In this document: piece after piece, positions 34,640 to 46,889 of the stretch
How positions within the stretch are numbered: position 1 is the stretch's first letter
How the letters are laid out: every line of letters starts with the position of its first letter
Assembly: GCA_037043455.1 (NCBI GenBank)
Contig: JAWPHD010005597.1
Coordinates: forward strand, 1-64,000
Length of the DNA stretch: 64,000 bases
Reading direction: 5' to 3'
Source of the DNA: Cyrtodaria siliqua
Lineage: Eukaryota; Mollusca; Bivalvia; Adapedonta; Hiatellidae
Notes under the pieces: generated by a model
What the model was told of the DNA's origin: nothing
Databases searched by the model: none
What the model saw: the letters and a program-made list of their open reading frames with translations, nothing else
Position numbers and translations under genes: made by a program

Positions 34640-36120
34640 AGACGGCGCTCACCCGCCTTCCAACAAACCTTGTCAATAACAAAACCCCGATTTTCCTGAT
34701 AAAGTAATCATCTGACTGTAACAGAAATAGTTAACAAAGTTGAAAATTTACAATTTGACAAGATCTTTATTACAGTAACTACTATTATCAAGATAAGTTA
34801 AAGGTCCACAACTGTATTAACAAAGCAAAAACCTACCAGTATCGGAAGGTTTCTAAATATCCTTCATTATCAAAAAGAAACGTATTTATTAATGTTATTA
34901 CGACTTCCCACGAAACAAATATGTTTTAAACCCTACACATTTTAAGATAGTTCTTCCAATAATAATATTTTTTAAGTAAGTTAAGGGTCATAACTCTAAT
35001 TCGAAATTTGATGTATCGTCAAAATTATTATAATTTACTGGTATCTTATTTGTATACAAAAAAATTCACCAAAAACGTTGTTTAAATTTCAACAAAACTT
35101 GATTAATCTACATAAACTCAACAAAACAATGCATTTTCGCAGACAATCAGGGGCCATAACTCTATTCAGAAAAGGAAAAAGTTCACATTGATCGTAAGAA
35201 ATTGGTGTCTGATTGATATAAAGAAATACAAAAAGATCGGACAGGGTAAGTAGCATTCAAGGAGACAGTCAACCAAAAAACACAGAAACAAACACGCAAA
35301 CAGACAAACAAGAAGGCAAAGACAATATTAAATGCAAAAGACAACACAAACTCAAAAGGGTTGACAATAGGGTTACCGCCTTGGAACGGTCAGTGGCAAA
35401 GTAGGCCACTGGGGGTTTAAACCGGCTCTAGGGTGCACCAAACCTCACACTTACCCTACTGTCATCCCATTAAAACAGGACAGTGTAAATAAAGAAATCC
35501 CAGCCATGATCTAATCTCTAACCAACAAGGCAGCATCAATAGGCAATATAAGTAAAACACAAATATGCTCGTGTAAATATATTACAAAAAAAAAATAGCC
35601 TAGAAAGCCACAATGAAGGTACTCAATGACTTGGCAGAAGCCAGAGCAGTAAGAGAATAAATCATTAAGGGCACGACAAGAAAGATCATGGACAAACATC
35701 AAACACCACCGTCCCAATGGGCTTTAGGTAGGCGTCATCATAGGGTCCATAGCCTGTCCGGTCAACCTCACAGCAATTTGGGTTAAAATCCAAAACAAAC
35801 AAGCTTTGCCTGAAATGTGTATTTTTGTTCAGTAACTCAAAGTTCATAACTCTATTCTGAAAAGGAAAAAATCGGCCTTGGTCGTAAGAAAGTGGTATCT
35901 TAACAATATAGCGTTTAACATCAAATTTGGTTTAAACCCAAAACGATTTAGAGAAGTTATCAACAACTTGCATATAAGCTTTAGCCGAAATGTGGATGAC
36001 CGTCCCTCCCTCCACCCATCTGCCAGATATCTTCAATCCATCAACCGATTTTAATGTAACTTATAATTATATATTTTTCTTTGAAAATCAATGTTTCCTG
36101 TCGCATACGGCCGTCAATAG
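34640..36120 (+). repeat. Degenerate 'gccataactctatt' repeat, interrupted by Rep-D
   Basis: 'cataactctaattc' (34986), 'gccataactctattcagaaa' (35153) and 'cataactctattctgaaaag' (35843) head similar units, the last two also sharing 'gtcgtaagaaa.tggt.tct'. The Rep-D copy at about 35215-35768 lies within one unit: the text after it ('caatttgggttaaaatccaa') resembles the next unit's 'caaatttggtttaaacccaa'. Confidence 0.55.
35215..35770 (+). repeat. Rep-D, longest copy in the window
   Basis: About 555 bp from 'aaaaagatcggacaggg' to 'catagcctgtccggtcaacc'. It includes an A-run at 35585-35595, then 'cactcaatgacttggcagaag'-like and 'gggcacgacaaga' segments and 'taggtaggcgtcatcatagg'. No conserved coding frame, no inverted ends, no clear RNA polymerase III boxes. 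The class is unknown; at least ten pieces occur in this window. Confidence 0.8.
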
Positions 36121-36685
36121 AAAATGCGTTTAAACTTGGTGTTACGTAATGAAAAGTATGTCATAAATCAATACAGTGGTTTCGTATATAGCAAACCACT
36201 GTCTGCAGTTGGTATGCAGAAAATCACGAGTATATCTTCCAAAGTATACTTAACCAAACATGTGTTTTGCACGATACAAGAAGTTGGGTCCCGGACTATC
36301 TCATGTATCTCAAGATTCGATGGGGATCGTGTATAGCTATTTCGATAATTTATAGTCGGGTGAATTGAATTAAATTGTTTAAATTTCCATCAACACCTTA
36401 CTTAGAATTCCCTACAAAAACAGAAGGAAATTGGTACGTTGTAATCCGGTAACCCTACTCTTACTATGCATATTTATATGTTTCTTCAATGTGCGTACAT
36501 TGTAATGGTGTATGCCACTGAAGAAATACAATTTCAATGGTGGAGCTCGAATCCACGATTTTCTGTCTGGCGTCTTGCATACAAAGTATATAACTAAAAA
36601 CAGTAAATAATAAAACAATAAAACTAAAGAAAGAAATATAGACTTAATTAACAAACATGTGTAATGCATGTCTCTTATGTTAAAA
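36121..36685. other. No gene seen
   Basis: A plus-strand frame at 36124-36336 has no recognised domain. 'ggagctcgaatccacgat' at 36541 resembles an inverted B box (SINE relic). Confidence 0.35.
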
Positions 36686-36689
36686 TATG

Positions 36690-36938
36690 CTCAGTTGCAA
36701 AAGAAAGTGTACACTTTGAAAATTTACTTTACACCCTATCCTTTTTATCAAGCGACAGTCCCTTAATGATTCAACCTATTGAAAAACAAATGACGACATG
36801 ATATTGGCAATGGAATGATAAAAACGTTGGTACCGAACATGGCATATTCATTTTAGAATTTGTCAATTTAATTCTGGATAAATCTTTATACAATTAAATC
36901 TAAAAAAAACTCAGTGTACACTTTCTTTTGCAACTGAG
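36690..36938. mobile_element. MITE with 26-bp perfect inverted ends (Tc1/mariner-like)
   Basis: Left end CTCAGTTGCAAAAGAAAGTG plus TACACT (36690-36715) is exactly inverted at 36913-36938. TA lies close outside both ends. The CAGTTGCAAAAG style of terminus and TA flanks fit Tc1/mariner; no transposase in the 249 bp. Confidence 0.85.
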
Positions 36939-37435
36939 TATAGTATGAATGCGGTGTTGGAGGATCTCTGTAGTAACTCGCCTGCTGTTTTTTTGTCACT
37001 CCAGATTCAGTCAAACTCTACAGATCAGCTCGGTCCTAATTAAATTAATTTCAATCAATGAAAGGGGTTATTTTACATTAAGGAAAAATATAACTTGAAT
37101 ATGCAATTTAACTGAGTTATAAATGTTTTCTCAAAACTAAGAATAAGCCACCTGTCATAAAACAAAAAGGTATGAATGGTCCTGAATCGTTCACATGATG
37201 ACCATTGTCTATTTTAGACACTTACAACTGTAACAGAAGTAGATCAGATGAAAGGTCTGATAAGTTTATAGACTATTTAAAGATTTTCCAATATATTTCT
37301 GTTTAAACTGTGACCCACGGACACCATTTAAACAATTTGGTATGGGATCAAAGGTTTATGCTACCTTCAATATATGAGAGCTCAGTTCCTTGAGTTTTCT
37401 GAGAAGATGCTTCATTTGTTCACCGTTTACAAGTT
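36939..37435. other. No gene seen
   Basis: AT-rich DNA with no recognised element. Confidence 0.45.
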
Positions 37436-37439
37436 TATG

Positions 37440-37565
37440 TGAAACATGTGACCTCTACGGTAGGGTTGAATTTAATTTCAGGGTTACTATTTAAACAAAC
37501 TTAATAGAAGACCATTACCGCTCATGAACAGACTCAATAAAACCGAGCCTGCTACTTTATTCTCT
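37440..37565 (+). repeat. Rep-A-related dispersed repeat
   Basis: 'accgctcatgaacagactca' and 'aaaaccgagcctgct' match the start of Rep-A (25541). The upstream part 'gtagggttgaatttaatt', 'agggttactatttaaacaaa' is a longer form of repeat that I associate with bivalve genomes. Confidence 0.6.
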
Positions 37566-38154
37566 TGGTTGTGTTTGTTGCTTGTTTTATACTTAAGAAA
37601 ACAAAGAAACGCAACTCAGGAATTCTACTATATATTTTACGTATAATATGCTGTTGTTCGAATCGAATGATACGTATAATATGTATAATTTGCACCATTT
37701 TAAGTGATAACTATGTGTATTAATATCACTATGATAGTAGACATGATACTGTGAGAAATAGCTTCTTGCACAAGGACGTTTGCATTTTAAAATGTAAACA
37801 TAACAAAGAAACTGACAACAAAAGAATAGTTAGTTGCTTGGTTGAATAGTATTTTACGTCATTTTCAGCACATTGTAGGCGTCCTTTTGGATGGAGAACA
37901 GTGGATAATGATATGCAGAAATAGTATCAATAACAATCAGTGTTGACTGTACACGCTAGACAAGTTTAAATCGTAATTGAAAGCCAGCCGTAAGCGTCCT
38001 GCGATGGGTCCTTTGAAATAACGTTTAGTAGTATTACATATTCAAATACGTAATATAACGTATTCTAATGCGATATGTCTCCAATTCAATATCACATATT
38101 TAAAACTGAAAAGATGGTATCACGTCTTTAAATATGTAATATAACGCATTTGAC

Positions 38155-38645
38155 TATGTCGAACAGGAAATGTAGCATTCAAGGACCATAGTCAATCAAA
38201 AGTACGCATCGAAGCAAGCAACAATTACAAGGTTAAATAATAAGCAAGGTATGTGACATCACAAACATAAAAGGGTTGACAATAGGACTACCACCTAGGA
38301 ACGGTCAATGGGAAAATGACGCCGGGGATGTACACCAGGGTCTAGGATGCATCAAACTTCACTCTTACCCTATTGTCATCTCTATAAAACGGGACAGTGT
38401 AACTACAGAAATCCTAGACAGGCTATATCCTCTAACAAACTAGGCAGAATTTATAGTTAATACAATAAAGATGATCATGTATATATAATATGCAAAACCA
38501 AAGGCATGTAAAACCATTGTGGAAGTGCCCATTGACTTGGTAGAAGCCAGAGCAACAAATTAATATATCATTAGGGGCATGACAAGACAAGACAGGAGGC
38601 AAACATCAAACCTTACCGTCCTTGCAAGATTTAGGTAGACGTCAC
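38155..38645 (+). repeat. Rep-D, diverged copy
   Basis: It reads 'tcgaacaggaaatgtagcat', 'aaaagggttgacaatagg', 'ctaggaacggtcaatggg', 'cttaccctattgtcatct', 'ttgacttggtagaagccaga', 'taggtagacgtcac', in the order of the 35.2-kb copy but with many differences, so it is older. Confidence 0.8.
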
Positions 38646-38649
38646 AATA

Positions 38650-40620
38650 TTTCCTGTCAGGAGTGTATTGTATACATAATGAACAAAATGCTTGTTGTAA
38701 TTTGGACAAGTTGCACTAAACATGTCACCGAGTGGAAATGGGCCTTTATTTCTTCTGTCCGAGTAGTCTGGCGTCCTCTTTGTTTGTTCATTCTTCTTGT
38801 TTGTAACTAATTTATTCAATATCATCATTCCTCCAGTATGTTTGTGCTAAATTAAAACAATTTCCTTAACTTTGTTCCATGTTTTGTTACTGATATTTAT
38901 ATATTCGAAAATAAAACGGTATCATGTCCTTAACATCGCTCCTCCTGTTGTAATAGTTCAATAGTTTTAATATATTGATGTGCAATACCATCCAAAGTTA
39001 TATGTAAAGGCAGTTTGTTTTGAACTATTCTAATAATTCGTATTAATGATTGCAATATGCGAGTCACTTAGATCCCTTTGTTTGTAATACTTCTATAAAA
39101 TGTTCAGTTGCTGAAGCATCGTTTCTATTGCTGAAATCGCCGCATTGTGAAAGCCACTTGTGTTTGAATGAAGCCTGAGTGCGACGTTTTTCTCTGGCGT
39201 TTGGTATGGATTTATTTCCTAATAACACCACTTTTTTATGTATTTCACACTGTTTATAAATGCAACATGCAGTGTATATACAGGTTACACAATGTAACTA
39301 TGGAAAATGGATACACTTTTAATATGCTTTATAAAGTAAATGAAAGTAGATACAAGAGATATTTCATGAAGAATTTTAGTGTTCGAACTACGTTATGCAG
39401 TTCTTTATGGTGCGTCTAGAACTGTGTATACATTAGTGGTAAATAACGTTGCTAATGGTGTTGAAGGACAGTATTTTAGCATTTTATTTTGCATCTTTTG
39501 TTTTAACAATTTCATTAAAACATTTATACTAATGCCAGAACAAGATGCTAATCACACAACGGGTTAACAAACAAATGTTTTACTTTGATAATGTAATCTT
39601 ATAATTGCACATGGTAACAGTGAACAGTTTATATGTGTTTTAATGCACACGCTAACGCACTCGTATCCCTTACATGTGAACAATTGTATTTCTGACATTT
39701 CTGTGCTGATGTGTACTTCTAGCAAGTCGTGTTACGAGGGTGAATTGTAATCAATATATAAGGCATGTCAAGGTATTTGAACAGAAAGAAGCGAGGTCGC
39801 CCACATTGATTCAAAATGCATAGTAGGAAGGTAAAATGCTTGGTAAAAGTCGGGAAGAATGTAAGAAAAAACGGTCGTGGCGTGTTTATGTCTCCGTTAT
39901 AACTTTTATTGTTTTCAATATTGTTTTAACACCCGTGACTTGATGTCTCTCAACAGCTATTTTACGCTTGCGTAAAACCTTGCTTGTACAATAATGATAT
40001 AGACAAAGAACAATGGTAATGCATAAGCATTCTCTGTCCGGATTAGTAATCACATAATAATGTGGTTAAATTCACAATAATTAGTCATACACATAATTAT
40101 ATCAGTAGAACAACTAGTACAAATGTACAGGATATGTCTCTTACTTGATGCTGTTGTTGTTCTAGTTTTTCAGGTTCAATAAACATGTAAGTACAATATT
40201 TACTATAACCCATGATATTTCTTTCCTTAAAACAATTACTTGACGTATGTTGCATATGGGTATAGACTAGAGTACATTTGTAGAATATGGTTTCTGTTTT
40301 GTAATAAGTATCAGTATTTCAGGTTCAAAGAGCATTAGCATATCTTCCATTCATACAAATGTCATGTACTCTTGGGATATATAAGCGAATCTTTTCTTTT
40401 AATTTTAAGCTGATTTAACTTAAAAACTAGTAAATGAAACATTGGTTACAGTGCTGTATCGTGTATACGGTGTCCGTTGGAACTGAATTAAACATGATTG
40501 TAAAGATAATTTCACGCGGTCGATCTTATCGCTGTATTTAGTAACTCCTTTTCAAAAAATTGAGCAATTATAGAATAATATTATGTAAACTATTGGTATG
40601 TATAATGCATTTGCAATGTT
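38650..40620. other. No gene seen
   Basis: Short frames at 38622-38810 and 39168-39567 have no recognised domain and look like noise. This is presumably intron or upstream DNA of the plus-strand EGF gene. Confidence 0.4.
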
Positions 40621-40630
40621 GTAGCTTCAG

Positions 40631-40783
40631 CATGTAGTCCTGACTCTAATGGGAACCCAAGAGTTGGCGCTGTTTGTGAGTATACATGTCATTGTAAAAA
40701 TGCATCAGCACGGTGTGATGACGTCACTGGACATTGCGATACTGGGTGTGCTAATGGTTGGATGGAACCTGGATGTCAGTATA
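40631..40783 (+). CDS. Exon: EGF-like domain, MEGF/Draper style, plus strand
   Basis: A 153-nt internal exon (51 codons) with acceptor GTAGCTTCAG and donor GTATGC, phase 1 at both ends. It encodes an 8-cysteine EGF-like module with the words CSPDSNG, AVCEYTCHC, ARCDDVTGHC, DTGC, NGWMEPGCQY. It is clearly related to the minus-strand exon 11525-11683: same cysteine order, the same TCHC.NAS..C.DVTG core, the same GCQYS end and phase. It must belong to a different gene because the strand differs. A possible next exon, open in the needed frame, is 40906-40988 (acceptor AATACAG, donor GTAATC), but its peptide is not recognisable. Extracellular; ligand unknown. Confidence 0.75.
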
Positions 40784-40905
40784 GTATGCACATGATTATA
40801 TTCTACATGTTACGATATCTTACCTTTATATTAATATTATAGAGATCAAGAACGGTTATTTCTCCTGATTCTTTTTTTTAATTGATATCAAGTATAATAA
40901 ATACA

Positions 40906-40988
40906 GAAGAATGGATTCTTCGGAAGCAACCAACAAAAACAAGAGAAGAAAGCAGCAGGCTCTGTTTTATTGAGCCTATTCAAGAAAG
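40906..40988 (+). CDS. Possible small exon downstream of the EGF exon
   Basis: Bounded by a plausible acceptor (AAATACAG) and donor (GTAATC). It is open in the frame demanded by phase 1 of the upstream exon, but another frame is open too. The predicted peptide is basic and not a known domain. It may be chance. Confidence 0.15.
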
Positions 40989-40989
40989 G

Positions 40990-42605
40990 TAATCTTATGC
41001 GCACTAGCACCGGCTTAAGCGGTATTCTACTTTAAAGCCATATTTATTGTGCTCGATGATACAGAAGAATCGACAAATCAGTAAAACTATTGACACACTG
41101 CACTAATCAAAATCTAGATTGAATGTCAATACATACAGTAAAAGGATCGATCCCATCAGAAGAAATAAACACAAGCTAGAGAAGAAACTAGCAGATATTT
41201 TTGTATTGACGATGACGTTGGCAACTGTCATTTGTAAAATAATAACTTTGTTTTGGTCATTAAAACCCAGATTAAAGTGTTCGGCTTGTATTCTGACTCA
41301 GACATTTGCAGTAGATGGCATATAAGCATGTGTTGTCTTGTAGTGCACGTCATTGTTCATGGTGTACATGGTATGCCTTTGTGATCAGTAAACGTATCAG
41401 AGTTGTTTATGTACGGGAAGTGATGCACGCATTCTTACCACATGATTCGCATGAACCTGGAAGGTTAAACAACAGTTTATAGTGCGTCGTGTATAAAAAT
41501 AACACTATTTGTATAGGTTATTGTCAAGCCATAAAACTTACACTTCAGCGGATAGTGACTCCGTGGAAACATTAAAGTAAGTATCAACAGTCTACAGAAT
41601 TAATTTGGCATCCATTCATTTTAACAGATAGAAAAACAATGAATGATAATGTATACTGGACATTTATGACGATAGGTTTATATCACTAGAATGAACATCA
41701 GCTAAATGAACCTCTATGTTATGCACAAGTGCTTAAGTAAATAATACTCGGACTATGGCTCATCTGAGACTCTGACATGTTTTCAAGCACTGTATGTTCA
41801 CCGAGTTAGATCTAACAACCGTGTAGCGCCACACCACTGCTCAATTTCTGACCGAGGTTCGGTATATGATTGCCTAACGTTTTCTCAAAATGTTTGCTTA
41901 GATGCTGAAGCAGGTTTGGAGTTCTTAAGGTTATCTGATGTGAAAAATACAGAGTAATCCGCTTTGAAGTTATTTCTGTTTCGACGCCTACACAAGCAAT
42001 GTTATAGTAAACGCAAATTAACTTTATCAAATGTGTTCTTTTACCAAAGTACAAGAGCCGAACAAAATGTTAAAAAACTGTTTAAAGTCTTTACTGAGAG
42101 GCACAACATTAAAGTTTGTCAATGTTCCATTGTTAACAACGAGCAATATATGCTTGTGTAATGAAAACGTCGTTGAAAGTTAAACTACAGTTGTATGCAT
42201 TGTAATAGTGATAAAATACATGATTACTTCCCTTGTTTCGGAAGACGCCATTTGTGTGGAGTATAATAGGGCACGCATAATCAAAATCGAGTCAGTTTGT
42301 AGCAGAGAATGCTACATTTCCTCTTCTACTTTTATACCTACGTTTATTCAACATTTTGCCAGATGAATGAAGAATTTGTATGCAATAAACATGATAAAAT
42401 ATAATAAATGTTGTTGTTTTTCTTCATTGTTGGTAAATGTTTGTTCTAAAAACAATAATGAAATATCAACAACGTATTTGCATTTAATATACTAGTAGCT
42501 AAATTGTGTATTTTTTGTTCTTGTTGTCTTTTTCAAAAAATAGAGATCAAACTAAGTAAATATGCATATATCAAGGTATTCAAGTCATATAACAACGTAT
42601 AAGTG
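40990..42605. other. No confident gene
   Basis: A plus-strand frame at 41119-41325 contains one hydrophobic stretch of about 20 residues (IFVLTMTLATVICKIITLFW), which could be a membrane segment, but there is no supporting splice context. Nothing else recognised. Confidence 0.3.
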
Positions 42606-42609
42606 CTGA

Positions 42610-42880
42610 ACAAAAGTATAGGTCTATACACGGGTTCTTAAAATACCCGTGATTGAATATACGTAAAATGAATTATGAGTTGGTAGCTCTTAATTAGACG
42701 CTCCAGTTTTGGAGTTTGGTCCGTCTCGTTAAAGCCGTTTATATAGTATCTTTGGAATTTGGATTTTCAAAATAAGGCATATACTTATGTACCACATCGT
42801 CACTACGTTTAGAAACGGTGTACATCTATTGTACAATTAGCCTGTTGATGGTGGGAAAGGGACTTTAAACTCCCAGCGAC
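42610..42880 (+). repeat. Rep-B, copy 4
   Basis: It shares 'ttcttaaaatacccgtgatt', 'cgtaaaatgaattatgagtt', 'gctcttaattagacgct', 'gttaaagccgtttata' and 'cctgttgatggtgggaaa' with the other copies; the end abuts an inverted Rep-D fragment. Confidence 0.75.
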
Positions 42881-42884
42881 CTTT

Positions 42885-43025
42885 TTTGGCACTGACAGTT
42901 TCAAGGCGGTAGCCCTATTGTCAACCCTTTATGTTTGTGATGTCATATCCTGCCTTTAATGCATCTTTGTAGTTCTTGTTTGTTTCTGTGCGTGTTTGTG
43001 GTTGACTGTGGTCCTTTCATGTACT
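42885..43025 (-). repeat. Rep-D fragment, inverted
   Basis: 'tttcaaggcggtagcccta', 'ttgtcaaccctttatgtttg', 'gtgcgtgtttgtggttgact' are the inverted proximal part of Rep-D. Confidence 0.75.
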
Positions 43026-43169
43026 AATTTTATATCTAATCTTACGTTATAAGAAGAACACCTCTCGTAAAAGCTCAAGAAAACCAAATAAGTTGAGCAA
43101 TATATGACTATTTATTGGTTCTTCCCAACAACAGCAACATGCTGATATTTGACTTTCTTGTCAGGAAAC

Positions 43170-43395
43170 ATTTGAATTGGGTTATACGTTGTACCAACAC
43201 AGAGTTGCTGAAAATTCTGTTTGAGACATTCCACCGGTAGCTGAAGTCACAATCAGTGTTTTCTGCCACCACTCAAGAATACAAGAATACTTTTAATGAA
43301 ATGTCAAAATATGACGAAAAGAACATAAATTCGTGGAGATTTTACTCGTCTGCATGGATAACCGGTTGCCATATTCTTGCCTGGGCTTCTACAAG
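43170..43395 (+). repeat. Dispersed repeat, pair with 100-345
   Basis: Partial match in the same orientation ('gaattgggttatacgttg', 'aacataaattcgtgga', 'ttgccatattcttgcctggg'). Confidence 0.4.
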
Positions 43396-43598
43396 TTATT
43401 TGTAATACAATTGCTAACAATTATTTTGATGATATACCAGTATATCTGGAAGAAAGAACATTTATACATCAATCAGTCTAAAATAATGATTATTTAACTA
43501 CAAAACTACATTCTTAATCACTTAAGTAAGCATGACAATGAACGTTAAAATGTCATTATTATGCTAGTTAACAGTTGGTTCCTTTATCAGTAGGTATA

Positions 43599-43665
43599 AA
43601 AGTCGAACAGGGAATTAGCTTTAAAAGAACACAGTCAACCAAAAACACTAAAACAAACAACAAAT
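43599..43665 (+). repeat. Rep-D relic
   Basis: 'aaagtcgaacagggaattag' followed by 'acagtcaaccaaaaacac' matches the Rep-D start; only about 65 bp. Confidence 0.55.
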
Positions 43666-44219
43666 CAGAATATGTTTTACCTCGACGAGAGACGTGATTT
43701 GCTACGTCACTCGCTTGGCTCCGATATTTCATATCAAACAAAGTCTCTTACCCCGCAAATGGTCTCTTATCCCGTAAACGAATTCTTTTTGATAGTACCA
43801 TCCGTAAAATAATATTGGTTATTGAATTTGTATTGCTACATATTTCTTGAAACCCGTTGTTTTGGCAAAGGACGACGAGCTTGCGAGTAATATTTTTCCA
43901 TACAAATTTAACAGCCTTTTTATTGTTTACTTTATATTGTTTTCGATAGATATGAATTGTTTAAAAATTGTCATCTTATTTCGTTTTGTGAAGATAATTA
44001 TTTAGCGCAAAATTGACGCTGACGTGAGTTGAAGTCATCAAAGACGTCACTCGATTTTCTGACGGTTAGCGTTAAATTAAATTAAAGAGCACTTAGATTA
44101 TTTTGTCAATTTCTGTCACAAATTCTTGCAAAACCATGTCGCAGTTATGCTGACAGTAGGCACGATTCCGTCCTTTACATTTGACGGTAGCTCCTTGTCA
44201 AAGTTCAATATCACACTTG

Positions 44220-44475
44220 TCTATCAAAACGACTGGCATGCGGATGCAACGGCTGGGATTGCTCCAACATTTGTCAGAATGTGCAGGTACTGTTCAGAAT
44301 GTATATGTTTTGGTTATATTTTGAACAATTGGGCTAAACCATTACTACCACTGAACGTCCGGATAATCGACCCATCTGATTTAAAGTTGAATTTAATGAA
44401 AGATGGCAAAACAACATTCAGAAAGATGTATGCACATGTGCTTCCGAGGCTCGCCAGAGTGTTGAACAGACACGT
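44220..44475 (+). other. Duplicated unknown segment, copy 1
   Basis: It matches the inverted segment 53950-54220 closely. Shared text includes 'tctatcaaaacgactggcat', 'ttgaacaattgggctaaacc', 'gatttaaagttgaatttaat' and 'cattcagaaagatgtatgca' (one difference). In one plus frame (44126-44518) it reads through with NITLVYQNDWHADATA, ILNNWAKPL and FRKMYAHVLPRLAR. The other copy reads the same words but not in one continuous frame relative to this one, because this copy lacks about 12 nt. It is either part of an unrecognised coding sequence or a mobile element; I do not recognise the product. Confidence 0.4.
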
Positions 44476-44519
44476 GTTTCTGTCTGTATTATCCGTTTTC
44501 GATGTTTTCTGGTACTAAA

Positions 44520-45640
44520 ATGTGTAGTGCACGTCACATGCATAGACATTTAATCATTTCAAAGTCCAAAGTTTTTTTGGACAATATATAAGGCAAGATT
44601 TCGCACATTTTTTTTATACAACGTTGGTGATTGAATCAAATGGGCAACGATGCGTATGCTATTCAATCAAACACTGAACGAATCTATCACGTAAGACCAA
44701 AAAGTCCCAGATGTGTTTCCAAGCGTCCACTGACGCCCAGGTCATGCGATAAAAGCTGAAAGCGCCTCTACATTGATGCAGTTCCGCTGTAAACACGACA
44801 GTTATCACTCCAGTTGATATTTTGTAAGAACAACCTCATGCAATCCCTGAGACATTTTCTGATGTTTCAAGCTATATATATTCTGATTTATTTTTAATTG
44901 CTTCAACAGTTAGCATGGCGAAATAAATTGTCAACGGCTGTCAAAACAGGAGGTAGAACTCCTCCAATATGGCCTGGAAACTGAATACCCTGGTGTTGAA
45001 TTATATATGAATTTCCAGTAATCATCTTCATTATTGTCAAGTTTTGCTCAGCACTATACCCCAATGCAACATAAACTGATATAATGATGAAGTTTTCCTC
45101 TGTTTATTTATTAATTTAAAAAAAAAGTCAATTATTTTCTGTCGTTCTGTCTTGCGTGTCTGTATCAACCAATCAGAAATGACACCAACATCTCGGTAAA
45201 ATGACAGACGCTTCAAAACGTAAAGGCAAACGTCTAAACAGACGCATGTGATTGGGACTAGTAGACCTGTACAACTAACTACGATAACGGCTATGACTTC
45301 AGACTAAGCACGAGCAAATTTTGGAGGTTGATCTCAAAGTTGTAAAACAACCTGGGTTTTAGTAGGCTCACATGGGGTTTGTGAGGGCAGCAGAGAATCC
45401 TTCGAAATAAAATGTTTTTCTACATGACGTTTAGTGAATTCTGTTGTATTTTTCCAGAATAATTTTATGTTAAATCCAGTGATGACTAACACTAGAAATG
45501 GCGCGCGCCCCAGGTAATCCGGCACGCATAGGTTATACTTGTGGGATTTTAGAGGGTGGGGGTGCTGGGTCCGCCTTATCCCTGAATCCGCCTTAGTACA
45601 TGATAAATACACTTTTATCCCCTGTGTGTCTTACCCTAAA
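44520..45640. other. No gene seen
   Basis: No domain in the frames at 45334-45612. Nothing recognised. Confidence 0.4.
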
Positions 45641-45642
45641 AT

Positions 45643-45745
45643 TGCCGCCGTAGCCGGGATAGTGGAGACGCTGCGTCTAAAACTGTCTCGCCTCTCACTC
45701 CTGCGGGTTCGAATCCCTGGGAGCTCGACTTGTCAAGTGAGAAAG
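45643..45745 (+). mobile_element. SINE head with A and B boxes (same family as 4690-4885)
   Basis: A box 'gtagccgggatagtggaga' and B box 'cgggttcgaatccctgggag', then 'ctcgacttgtcaagtgagaa' and 'agtgtcaatt' as in the 4.7-kb copy. The 3' body is cut off here. Confidence 0.75.
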
Positions 45746-46244
45746 TGTCAATTCAGAACGTGTTTTTGTGGTATGGAAAAATATTGATATTTCCTATTTT
45801 AGATGATCTAAATATAATGAATGAAACTAAAACTACCCATTGTCTACAATAATATTCATTGCGGGACAGCAATTTGTGCTATCCTAGGTTACGCACCAGG
45901 ATACATTTAAAGAGTCAAACGGCAAATTTGCTCCTTATTTAAGTCACGGCATTCTGTTATTTTTTTGTTTCTTTTACTTTTTACACATTTAAATTGTGCA
46001 AATAAATTGCTTTACAGATTCCTAACTGTTGATTATTTTGCACCAATAAATGTATTTAAACCTATGGTAGTACTGTAAACTCAAATTGTACTACCTTCTA
46101 CTTCAGTATCTGACTTTTAATACAAAAACCCTGTGGGGTTTTGAAAAACTGAAAAATCGTGCAGCGCGTGCGCTTATCGCCTTGAATGCACACTAGAACA
46201 ATCAAATTTATCAGTTAACCCTAACATCGAAATGGATGAGGCCG

Positions 46245-46660
46245 TGTAACACTACCATACCCTTTAATAAGTAATAATAATATAAGTAGTAGAAGTATAT
46301 CGCAGTTAATAGTAATTTGCCTAATATCCTACAATTTGTGATAGCTCTCTTTAATAGCAGTATTGTAGTAGATTACTGAGATATATCGTAGGCGGGGATA
46401 CTTTATTACGACCTATTGAATAATTGTGTAAACAACCAATGGGAGGCTTGCACGTGCGTGCAGGTATATACTGGTGTGTTTAGAAGCAGAGAGGGGAGGT
46501 TGTTAGATATAGTCTGAGGATGTAGAGATTTGATGAGTAACATCTGATAGAATTAATATTACCACTATATGATCAGAAAATAAAATGGGGTAGTTTTAAA
46601 GATTATTAAAACGTGTATTTAAGAGTCTGGACTCGTTAATTATTAATACCCTGGTGACAT
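46245..46660 (+). promoter_or_regulatory. Probable 5' LTR region of the gypsy element
   Basis: It begins 'tgtaacactaccatacccttt', which recurs as a short piece at 53073-53136. It contains a TATA-like 'gtatatactgg' at 46462 and CCAAT at 46436. The region 46655-46680 ('cctggtgacatagtgttgc') would be a candidate tRNA primer site. The inner boundary is not certain because the 3' copy is mostly lost. Confidence 0.5.
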
Positions 46661-46889
46661 AGTGTTGCAGGATTTCTTTTGGTGCTATCGTGATCAGGAT
46701 TATATGTTAATTCGACATAATTAACACTTCGAACTTGGTGTAATGGGCAGTTTCTGAACATGTGTGTGGACAATAGTCGATCATAAATGAACTTTGTTGA
46801 CGGTTGGTGACAATAGTGCAATACTAGCAAGAAGAACTGGAGGAATATTCGACCAACGTGAGTAGCTTTACTGTATTACTCTAACAAAT

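Noticed and set aside
41119..41325. Membrane-spanning exon of the plus-strand EGF gene
   Set aside because: A single hydrophobic stretch in AT-rich DNA with no matching splice phase.
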